This document shows, one piece after another, positions 1-5,129 of a DNA stretch of 5,129 nt. This stretch comes from an uncultured Eubacteriales bacterium (GTDB lineage Bacteria > Bacillota > Clostridia > Oscillospirales > Oscillospiraceae). The DNA lies in contig URTG01000131.1 in assembly GCA_900550705.1 (NCBI GenBank), positions 1-5,129 of the forward strand, written 5' to 3'. Position numbers and translations under genes: made by a program. The notes under the pieces were generated by a model. It did not search any database and had not been told where the DNA came from. It was given only the letters and a program-made list of their open reading frames with translations. Numbering within the stretch: the stretch's first letter is position 1; the number at the start of each line of letters is the position of its first letter.

Positions 1-84
1 TTCCCCCTGTCAGGGGGAAATGTCGCGCAGCGACAAAAGGGGTAGGGAAGGTGCCCCCGCAGGGGGCGGATGAGGGTAGCCTCC
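1..84 (-). repeat. Hairpin-rich intergenic repeat element, left copy (reverse orientation)
   Basis: Three perfect hairpins are packed together: TTCCCCCTG/CAGGGGGAA (1-9 with 11-19), TGTCGC/GCGACA (21-26 with 30-35, loop GCA) and GCCCCC/GGGGGC (53-58 with 62-67, loop GCA). Read on the - strand the order is GGAGGCTA (84-77), CCCTCATCCG (76-67), a hairpin, CACCTTCCC (53-45), ACCCCT (43-38), then two hairpins. The same order of conserved blocks and hairpins is found on the + strand at 5024-5121, so the two are inverted copies of one family. The element may continue beyond the window edge. No open reading frame is contained in it. None of the hairpins is followed by a T-run, so it is not an obvious intrinsic terminator. 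Confidence 0.7.
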
Positions 85-112
85 GTACAAAACGCATCGG
101 CCAAAGGGCCAG

Positions 113-161
113 ATAACTCATAACTCCTACCTCCTCACTCCTAACTCTCCTCAAACTCCCA
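113..161 (+). repeat. G-free pyrimidine-rich leader with degenerate AACTC repeats
   Basis: All 49 bases lack G on the + strand. AACTC or ACTC recurs at 115-119, 122-126, 137-140, 143-147 and 154-158, mostly as TAACTCCT-like or CTCCTNACTC-like units, so this looks like a decayed short tandem repeat. It lies directly before the ribosome binding site and would be a largely unstructured part of any transcript starting upstream. No convincing -10/-35 promoter pair was found within or just upstream of it, though the transcript must begin somewhere upstream or in this stretch. Confidence 0.55.
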
Positions 162-170
162 GAAAGGTGG
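161..170 (+). promoter_or_regulatory. Ribosome binding site for the large gene
   Basis: AGAAAGGTGG is complementary to the 3' end of 16S rRNA (AAGGTGG against the anti-SD core) and ends 8 bases before the ATG at 179. It decides the start in favour of 179 over the in-frame GTG at 167, which would sit within the site and lack its own. Confidence 0.85.
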
Positions 171-178
171 ATTTTTCT

Positions 179-3100
179 ATGAACGACAAACAGCCTCGCC
201 CTCTGGGCTACACGCTGGCGGCGGCGGTGGCCGAGCGGCTGCCGGGGCGCTTTCCCATGAAAAAGTCCGCGCTGCTGTTTTTGCAGGACACCGGTGCGCT
301 GGACGGGCTGGCCGCGCTGTTTCCCATCCAGACCCGGCTGACCTGCGCCCAGGTGCTGGAGGGCTGTGCCCCGGCGCTGGAGAAGCTGGCGCCCCAGGCC
401 CCGGAGGAGGGCTGGCTGGCCTTCTGCTACCGGCTGGCAAGCCGGACCATGTTCCCCGGCAGCTTCGACCCGCCCGGAACGGAGGCGCAGCGGGAGGGCG
501 GCCTGTTCTATCTCGCCGTGCTCCAGGTCCTGCTGGACCAGGAGCGGGCCGCCCTGCCCTTCGACCCCCTGATGGACTTTCAGTTTTTGCCGGAGGAGGT
601 CAGCGCCGCCTGTGAAAAGGGGGGCGAGTACCGCCGGTTTCTGGCCGCCTGGCGGGAGGAATTTCTCTACGAGCTGATGCGTCTCGGCATCGAGGTCACC
701 CCCTTCTGCACCCTGAGCCACATCGCCGGGGTGCACTACATCGCCCTGCACGCTGCCCGGGGGCTGGCGGACGCGGGGGTAGAGGTGGACCTGGCCCTGA
801 TTTCCGGCGCGGCCGCCGCCCACGACGTGGGCAAGTTCGGCTGCCGGCCGGGGGAGCGGGTGCCCTATCTCCACTACTACTACACCGACCAGTGGCTGCT
901 GGAGCGGCGGATGGAGGGCATCAGCCACATCGCCGCCAACCACTCCGTGTGGGACCTGGAGCTGGAATCCCTGTCGGTGGAATCTCTGCTGCTCATCTAC
1001 GCCGACTTCCGCTCCAAGCAGGGCCGCGCCCCCGACGGGACGGAGACCACGGTGCTCTACTCCCTGGAGGACTCCTTCCGGGTCATCCTCTCCAAGCTGG
1101 ACAATGTAGACCGCTCCAAGCGCCGCCGCTACGAATTCGTCTACGGCAAGCTCCACGATTTCGAGGACTATATGCGCTCCCTGGGGGTAGACGTGGACCT
1201 GACCGGCCAGCCCCAGCCCCCGGCCCCCAGGAAGGACCCGGCGCTGATGGACCCGGACGAGACGCTGGAGGGCCTGATTCTCCTGTCTGTGGAGCACAAC
1301 CTCAAGCTCATGCACCTGCTGTCCAACGAGCGGAAGTTCGGCAATATCATCGAGGCCGCCCGTTCCGCCAAAAGCTGGCAGCAGCTCCGGGCCTATCTGA
1401 ACATCTTCGGGGAGTATTTTACCTACCTGTCCGTGCGGCAGAAGACCCAGGCGCTGGCCTTCCTCTATGAGCTGCTGGTCCACCGGGAGGGCGACATCCG
1501 CCGTCAGGCCGCCGCCCTCATCGGCCAGATTATCGCCCGGTTCCACCTGGTCTACCGGAAGGAGATCCCCGCCGATGCCCAGCACGACCCGGCGGAGGAG
1601 GTCCCCTTCACCCTCTGGTCCCAGTATCTGGACCTGATTGTCTACCCCGACCACAAGACCACCCCCCAGCAGCGGGCCCACATCGGCTATACGCTGAAGC
1701 TGGTGGTAGACTCCCTGCTCCTCCACGCCCGCCCCGGGGACATCCCACGTTTTCTGGGTGCCCTGCTGCACTATTACCACCGCCCCGCCAGGCTGGACAG
1801 CGACACCGCCTTTACCCTGCTGGACGCCATCCGCTACCTGCCCTCCCGGTATTACGACGAGACCGTCCAGACCCAGCTCATCGACTTCGCCGCCCACTTC
1901 GCCGCCTCCGGCGACCTGCGGCTGGAGACGGCGGCCCTGGAATTTTTGCGGGAGACCCAGCGCACCCTGCCCCAGAGCCACCCCCTGATGGCCCGCATCA
2001 CCGCCATCGCCCGGGCCGTGTCCGACGAGCACCTGACCACCCGGTTCCTGCAATACCGCATCCTCCGCCGGGCGGGGAAAAATGCCGATGACCTGAAGCA
2101 GATCCTCTACCGGTCAGACATCACCAGCGAGGTCTTTCTGGACAACCTGAAAACCGCCACCCCCTGGGTGGTGAAGGTCGCCGGTGTAGAGCTGCTCCGG
2201 GACCAGGTGGAGGCCGGGGTGAAGGACCACATCCTGCACATCGCCACCCACTTCTCCAACCTGGTCAAGGTATCGGAGCGGGTGGTGGTCCGGCACACCG
2301 CCGGACAGGCCCTGGTCAGTCTGCTGCCCACCCTGCGCCGGGACCAGCGGAACGAGGTGGTGGTCGAGCTGGGCAAGGGCCTGGAGATGGGGCAGTATGA
2401 AATTTCCAAGTACATCCCCCAATATCTGGGCGAGGCCGCCCTGTTCCTCCACCCCAGCGAGCTGGACGAGCAGGTGCTCTGGCTCAAGGACCTGCTGGGC
2501 AGCCCCAACGACTCGGCGGTGTCCGGCGCGCTGAACACCGTGGGGGTGCTGCTCCAGCACTACCCCGCCTATCGGGAGCGCTTCCCCCAGTCGGAGACGG
2601 ACTACGAGGCCCGCCGCCGGGAGCTGCTGGGTCTGCTCCTTCTGGGCCTGGCCCACTATCGGGAGGCCGTCCGGCAGGAGGCCCTGCTGGTGACAGGCAA
2701 GCTGCTGTTCGAGGCCCCCGTGCTGCCCATGGACGAGAAGGCCCGGCTGTTTGCCCTGTGCTACCGCAAGCTGCTGTTTCTGGCCCAGGGGGGCGACGCC
2801 GGCAGTCTCACCTTCTTCTACCGGGCCGCCGCCCTGGCGCACATCAACCGCTTTATCGCCCTGCACCGCCTGGACCACGGCCCCTTCACCTTTGAAAAGC
2901 CCCGGCTCATCGCCTTCTTCCCCGGCACCTTCGACCCCTTCACCCTGTCCCACAAGGGCATCGTCCGGGCCATCCGGGACCTGGGGTTCGAGGTCTATCT
3001 GGCCGTGGACGAGTTCTCCTGGTCCAAAAAGGCCCAGCCCCATCTGATCCGGCGGCAGATCGTCAACCTGTCCGTGGCCGGGGACTTCCATGTCCACCTG

Positions 3101-4978
3101 TTCCCCGACGACATCCCGGTGAACATCGCCAATCCCGACGATCTGCACCGCCTGGTGGACCTGTTCCCCGGGCAGAGGGTCTATCTGGTGGCGGGCAGCG
3201 ACGTGGTAGCCAACGCCTCCTCCTATAAGGCCCCGCCCCAGCCCTATTCCGTCCACCACATGAACCATGTGATTTTCCGCCGGGCGGGGGAGGCGGAGCT
3301 GCCCTCTCCCCTGCCCATCGATGGGGAGGTCATCCAGCTTCAGCTCCCGCCCCACCTGGAGGACATCAGCTCCACCCGCATCCGGGAGGGGGTGGACCGG
3401 AACCGAGACATCTCCAGCTTCATCGACCCGGTGATCCAGGACTTTATCTATCAGAGCGGACTCTACCACCGGGACAGCCAGGACAAGCCCATGCTCAACG
3501 CCGGGGACCTGACCTTCCACTGGGAGGGCGAGCCGGACCCCCTGCTCCTGGCCGACCTCACCGCCGGACACCCGGACCGGGAGCTCATCCGGGCGGGCTG
3601 CGCCAACCAGGGGGACCAGGTGCTCCTCCTCCGCCGCACCGGGCCGGACAGCCCCCAGCTGGGCTTTGTTAGCTACCGGAAGGTAGACCCCGCCCGGCTC
3701 CTCTCCGCCCTGGAGGACCCGGAGCTGGCCAACCGCGTCCGCCTGCGGGCCACGGGCAGCACCCTGTTCATCACCGCCGTCTATGCCGACTCCTCCGACC
3801 CCCACCAGGACTACGCGCAGCTCCTGCTCAGCGAGCTGCTGGCCCGGGCGCTGGCAGAGGGCTGCGTCTACGCCGTCTATCTGCCCCACTCCGGCAAGCT
3901 GGATGCCCCGCTGGAGGCGGTCCTCACCCGCTTCGGCTTCGTGGCCCGAGAGGGGGACCGCCCCCTGCGGGAGGTGGATATGCACGCCCCCTGCATCTTC
4001 ATCCAGAACCTGGAAACGACCATTCAGGAGCCTCTGTGCCGCAACGGCCGGGTGCTGGCCGCCATCCGCCGCAGCCACGAGCGGCTGCTGCTGGCCCTCA
4101 CCGGCCTGTACCCCGGCGCCCTGGTCCTGCCCCTGTCCGCCGACGTGATCCACAACCGTCTGCTGGAAAAGATCACCGCCTACAACCAGGTGCCCGCCAC
4201 CCCCACCACCCCCCGGGTGCTGGGCGAAAATATGTGCGTGCCCTACGGCAAGCTCCTCCGGGGCAAGACGGTGCCCAACACCGTCACCAAGACCATCCAC
4301 ACCGACAAGGTCTTCTCCCCCGATCTCAGCGAGAGCGTGATGGAGGCCTTCCCCTACTACGCCCCCATCCCCTGCCAGATCCGCACCATCAAGTCCTTCC
4401 ACCGCCCGGTGATTTTGGTGGACGATCTCATGCACCCCGGCTTCCGCTTCAAGGCCCTGGACCCCATCCTCCGGCAGGAGGGGGTCCCCATCCGCATGGT
4501 GCTGGTGGGCGTGCTGTCCAGCTACGGAAAGGACCTGATGAACGCCTGGGAGCGGCCGGTGGACAGCGTGTACTTCCTGCCCTCTCTCCGGCAGTGGTTC
4601 GTAGAGGCCACCCTGTTCCCCTTCATCGGCGGCAACACCGTCCGCCGCCCCGCCTCTCCGGTGCCCGGTCTGCTGCCCGGCATCAACCACATCCTCCCCT
4701 ACGCCGCGCCCCCCTACCAGGCGGAATGCGGCCGGGAGGCGGTGTTCCGCCTGTCCAAGACCTGCCTGGAGGCCGCCCTGGACGTGCTGGAGACCCTGGA
4801 GCAGGAATACCGCGTCCTCTACGGACGTAACCTCACCCTGTCCCGCCTGTCCGAAGCCGTCATCCTCCCCCTCTGCCCCGACAAGGGCACCTGCCTGCAC
4901 TACGACCCCAACCTGGCCGCGTCGGTGTATCTCCGGAATGATTTGGAGGGGCTGATGCGGCAGTATCAGGGGGATTGA
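179..4978 (+). CDS. Giant multidomain protein: HD phosphohydrolase, HEAT-like scaffold, NadD-type nucleotidyltransferase, GNAT-like and phosphoribosyltransferase-like domains
   Basis: This is a single uninterrupted frame of 1599 residues. I chose the ATG at 179 because a purine-rich ribosome binding site ends 8 bases before it; an in-frame GTG at 167 lies inside that site. No signal peptide or convincing membrane segment is visible, so the product is probably cytoplasmic. Domains in order: unassigned helical region (1-170), HD domain (about 170-310), proline-rich linker (343-352), helical repeats (about 395-890), NMNAT/NadD-type nucleotidyltransferase (about 908-1096), GNAT-like fold (about 1104-1275), phosphoribosyltransferase-like fold (about 1300-1485) and a helical tail. 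A stand-alone bacterial NadD is only about 200 residues, so this is a fusion of several enzymes. In Firmicutes nadD often lies beside yqeK, an HD-domain gene, and that pairing is echoed here. The likely role is nucleotide or pyridine-cofactor metabolism, or its control, but the substrate is unknown. Codon use looks uniform throughout, with no frameshift seen. Confidence 0.95.
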   Translation: MNDKQPRPLGYTLAAAVAERLPGRFPMKKSALLFLQDTGALDGLAALFPIQTRLTCAQVLEGCAPALEKLAPQAPEEGWLAFCYRLASRTMFPGSFDPPGTEAQREGGLFYLAVLQVLLDQERAALPFDPLMDFQFLPEEVSAACEKGGEYRRFLAAWREEFLYELMRLGIEVTPFCTLSHIAGVHYIALHAARGLADAGVEVDLALISGAAAAHDVGKFGCRPGERVPYLHYYYTDQWLLERRMEGISHIAANHSVWDLELESLSVESLLLIYADFRSKQGRAPDGTETTVLYSLEDSFRVILSKLDNVDRSKRRRYEFVYGKLHDFEDYMRSLGVDVDLTGQPQPPAPRKDPALMDPDETLEGLILLSVEHNLKLMHLLSNERKFGNIIEAARSAKSWQQLRAYLNIFGEYFTYLSVRQKTQALAFLYELLVHREGDIRRQAAALIGQIIARFHLVYRKEIPADAQHDPAEEVPFTLWSQYLDLIVYPDHKTTPQQRAHIGYTLKLVVDSLLLHARPGDIPRFLGALLHYYHRPARLDSDTAFTLLDAIRYLPSRYYDETVQTQLIDFAAHFAASGDLRLETAALEFLRETQRTLPQSHPLMARITAIARAVSDEHLTTRFLQYRILRRAGKNADDLKQILYRSDITSEVFLDNLKTATPWVVKVAGVELLRDQVEAGVKDHILHIATHFSNLVKVSERVVVRHTAGQALVSLLPTLRRDQRNEVVVELGKGLEMGQYEISKYIPQYLGEAALFLHPSELDEQVLWLKDLLGSPNDSAVSGALNTVGVLLQHYPAYRERFPQSETDYEARRRELLGLLLLGLAHYREAVRQEALLVTGKLLFEAPVLPMDEKARLFALCYRKLLFLAQGGDAGSLTFFYRAAALAHINRFIALHRLDHGPFTFEKPRLIAFFPGTFDPFTLSHKGIVRAIRDLGFEVYLAVDEFSWSKKAQPHLIRRQIVNLSVAGDFHVHLFPDDIPVNIANPDDLHRLVDLFPGQRVYLVAGSDVVANASSYKAPPQPYSVHHMNHVIFRRAGEAELPSPLPIDGEVIQLQLPPHLEDISSTRIREGVDRNRDISSFIDPVIQDFIYQSGLYHRDSQDKPMLNAGDLTFHWEGEPDPLLLADLTAGHPDRELIRAGCANQGDQVLLLRRTGPDSPQLGFVSYRKVDPARLLSALEDPELANRVRLRATGSTLFITAVYADSSDPHQDYAQLLLSELLARALAEGCVYAVYLPHSGKLDAPLEAVLTRFGFVAREGDRPLREVDMHAPCIFIQNLETTIQEPLCRNGRVLAAIRRSHERLLLALTGLYPGALVLPLSADVIHNRLLEKITAYNQVPATPTTPRVLGENMCVPYGKLLRGKTVPNTVTKTIHTDKVFSPDLSESVMEAFPYYAPIPCQIRTIKSFHRPVILVDDLMHPGFRFKALDPILRQEGVPIRMVLVGVLSSYGKDLMNAWERPVDSVYFLPSLRQWFVEATLFPFIGGNTVRRPASPVPGLLPGINHILPYAAPPYQAECGREAVFRLSKTCLEAALDVLETLEQEYRVLYGRNLTLSRLSEAVILPLCPDKGTCLHYDPNLAASVYLRNDLEGLMRQYQGD
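686..1108 (+). other. HD-type metal-dependent phosphohydrolase domain (residues about 170-310)
   Basis: The HD superfamily signature is complete enough to suggest activity. H186 sits 29 residues before the H215-D216 doublet (context AAAAHDVGKFG), which is normal HD spacing. It is followed by histidines H250 and H255 (context SHIAANHSVWD) and by D276 in YADF, the usual position of the last metal ligand. HD domains of this kind bind one or two divalent metals and hydrolyse phosphate esters or anhydrides of nucleotides. YqeK, the HD protein commonly encoded next to NadD in Firmicutes, cleaves diadenosine tetraphosphate and is a plausible relative. Which histidine of 250/255 is the ligand, and the substrate itself, are inferred. 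A cGAMP, (p)ppGpp or dNTP hydrolase role cannot be excluded. Confidence 0.82.
1361..2848 (+). other. Helical, HEAT/ARM-like repeat scaffold (residues about 395-890)
   Basis: About 500 residues consist of amphipathic helices in pairs with little else. Clearest candidate units are near residues 421-455 (AFLYELLVHREGDIRRQAAA), 657-760 (containing VVRHTAGQALVSLLPTLRR), 769-830 and 812-845 (REAVRQEALLVTGKLL). The pattern of a hydrophobic helix, a short D/R-containing turn and a second helix starting R-Q/H-x-A is typical of HEAT-like repeats. Such scaffolds bind protein or nucleic acid, or hold catalytic domains apart. The unit boundaries are approximate and the repeats are degenerate. No catalytic motif was seen in this part. 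Confidence 0.6.
2900..3466 (+). other. NadD/NMNAT-type nucleotidyltransferase domain (residues about 908-1096)
   Basis: The domain opens with a beta strand and GTFDPFTLSHKG (916-927), the nucleotide-binding motif of the cytidylyltransferase/NMNAT superfamily. The H/T-x-G-H element appears as T922-L-S-H925. It contains AGSDVV (1005-1010), comparable to the GaD segment of NadD. It closes with ISSTRIRE (1063-1070), the ISSTxIR signature that contacts ATP phosphates, and a final FIYQSGLY helix like the C-terminus of NadD. Enzymes of this group transfer AMP or CMP from a nucleoside triphosphate to a phosphorylated acceptor; NadD makes deamido-NAD from nicotinate mononucleotide and ATP. The ISSTxIR motif and domain length favour NadD over TagD/CoaD-type enzymes. 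Specificity for nicotinate mononucleotide is inference. Confidence 0.85.
3488..4003 (+). other. GNAT-like acyltransferase fold, probably degenerate (residues about 1104-1275)
   Basis: The order of elements fits a GCN5-related N-acetyltransferase. A strand with GFVSYRKV is followed by a strand LFITAVYAD, a long helix LLLSELLARALAEG (from about 1216), a strand VYAVYLP, then a helix leading to RFGFVAREG (1251-1259), the usual end of GNAT domains (xxGF). The acetyl-CoA pyrophosphate loop, normally Q/R-x-x-G-x-G/A just before the long helix, is not recognisable: the segment reads SSDPHQDYAQ. This suggests either loss of acetyl-CoA binding or a different ligand. The call rests on pattern rather than a diagnostic motif. 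Confidence 0.5.
4076..4633 (+). other. Type I phosphoribosyltransferase-like domain (residues about 1300-1485)
   Basis: The strongest sign is VILVDDLMHPGFR (1411-1423), which matches the 13-residue PRPP-binding motif: four hydrophobic residues, two acidic residues (D1415, D1416), then a turn with G1421. It is followed by a helix and a strand VRMVLVG-like segment (IRMVLVGVLSS), as in the Rossmann-like PRTase fold. Upstream, a strand with ALVLPLSADVIHNRLL and the basic stretch YGKLLRGKTVPNTVTKTIH could supply the N-terminal strand and flexible loop. The usual TTGxT phosphate loop is changed to MHPGFR, so PRPP may bind weakly or the ligand may differ. Members of this fold include nucleobase PRTases and regulators such as PyrR. 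Function here is not assignable. Confidence 0.5.
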
Positions 4979-5023
4979 CCAGCAACGTCTTTCCTGATGT
5001 GAAGGCGCAAAACCCTATACTCC

Positions 5024-5121
5024 CCCTCATCCGTCACGCTTCGCGTGCCACCTTCCCCCCTGAGGGTGGAAGGCAACCCCTCCACCGCTTCGCGGTCCCC
5101 CTCCCCTTTCAGGGGAGGCTA
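5024..5121 (+). repeat. Hairpin-rich intergenic repeat element, right copy
   Basis: The order is CCCTCATCCG (5024-5033); hairpin CACGC/GCGTG (5035-5039 with 5043-5047, loop TTC); CACCTTCCC (5049-5057) opening a longer hairpin, CCTTCC pairing with GGAAGG (5051-5056 with 5068-5073) and extended by CCC/GGG after one mismatch; ACCCCT (5076-5081); hairpin ACCGC/GCGGT (5084-5088 with 5092-5096, loop TTC); and hairpin CCTCCCCT/AGGGGAGG (5100-5107 with 5111-5118), ending in GGAGGCTA (5114-5121). The left copy lacks the second hairpin. The 40 bases between the stop codon and this element show nothing recognisable. A role as transcription terminator or mRNA-stabilising 3' structure for the upstream gene is possible, but there is no U-tract. 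Confidence 0.72.
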
Positions 5122-5129
5122 AATGGGTG

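Noticed and set aside
1..112. CRISPR-like array or tRNA/ncRNA gene in the left intergenic region
   Set aside because: The hairpins differ from one another and are not equally spaced direct repeats, and no tRNA-like arms or T-loop sequence are present.
167..178. GTG at 167 as an alternative start, adding four residues
   Set aside because: The GTG lies within the ribosome binding site for the ATG at 179, and no site is placed correctly before 167.
452..478. FPGSFDPPG at residues 92-100, echoing FPGTFDPFT of the nucleotidyltransferase domain
   Set aside because: No histidine follows at the HxGH position and no ISSTxIR-like motif appears before the HD domain, so a second or relict nucleotidyltransferase is not supported. 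A short chance match is more likely.
892..1470. Overlapping + strand open frame within the HD region (and a similar one at 4036-4830)
   Set aside because: These are A/G/P/R-rich shadow frames of the main gene without a ribosome binding site or domain signature.
2114..4900. A 928-codon open frame on the - strand inside the large gene
   Set aside because: Its translation is rich in G, Q, V and H with no recognisable motif. It arises from strong third-position GC bias of the + strand gene, whose motifs are clear over the same stretch.
5024..5121. Intrinsic terminator downstream of the gene
   Set aside because: The stems are GC-rich and strong, but no T-run follows any of them on either strand, and the copy at 1-84 has the same design, so a repeat family explains them better.

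Overview
The window carries one very large protein gene on the + strand (ATG at 179 to TGA at 4978, 1599 codons). It is framed on both sides by short intergenic DNA packed with small perfect hairpins. The DNA is strongly GC-rich, roughly two thirds G+C by eye, with G/C at most third codon positions. GC-rich coding sequence, a clear Shine-Dalgarno site, and hairpin repeats containing CCCTCATCCG and CACCTTCCC suggest a high-GC gut Clostridia relative (Oscillospiraceae, Flavonifractor/Oscillibacter-like). That assignment is inference from style, not from a marker gene.

Layout. Positions 1-84 hold a hairpin-rich repeat element. Positions 113-161 are a 49-base stretch with no G on the + strand, made of degenerate AACTC units. 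A ribosome binding site at 161-170 precedes the ATG at 179. The gene fills the next 4.8 kb. After the stop there are about 40 unremarkable bases. A second copy of the hairpin repeat, in the opposite orientation, then runs from about 5024 to 5121.

The protein looks like a chain of normally separate modules. In order these are: an unassigned helical N-terminus; an HD metal-dependent phosphohydrolase domain (H186, H215-D216, H250/H255, D276); a long helical, HEAT-like scaffold (about residues 395-890); a nucleotidyltransferase of the NadD/NMNAT type (GTFDPFTLSHKG at 916-927, ISSTRIRE at 1063-1070); a GNAT-like acyltransferase fold without an obvious acetyl-CoA loop; a type I phosphoribosyltransferase-like domain with a PRPP-loop-like motif (1411-1423); and a helical tail. 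The nucleotidyltransferase and HD calls are the firmest. The GNAT and phosphoribosyltransferase calls rest on fold-like sequence patterns.

The combination points to nucleotide or NAD-type cofactor chemistry on one polypeptide, but the substrate cannot be read from sequence. No partner gene is visible, so the gene may be monocistronic. No RNA gene, CRISPR array, insertion sequence or transposase is present.
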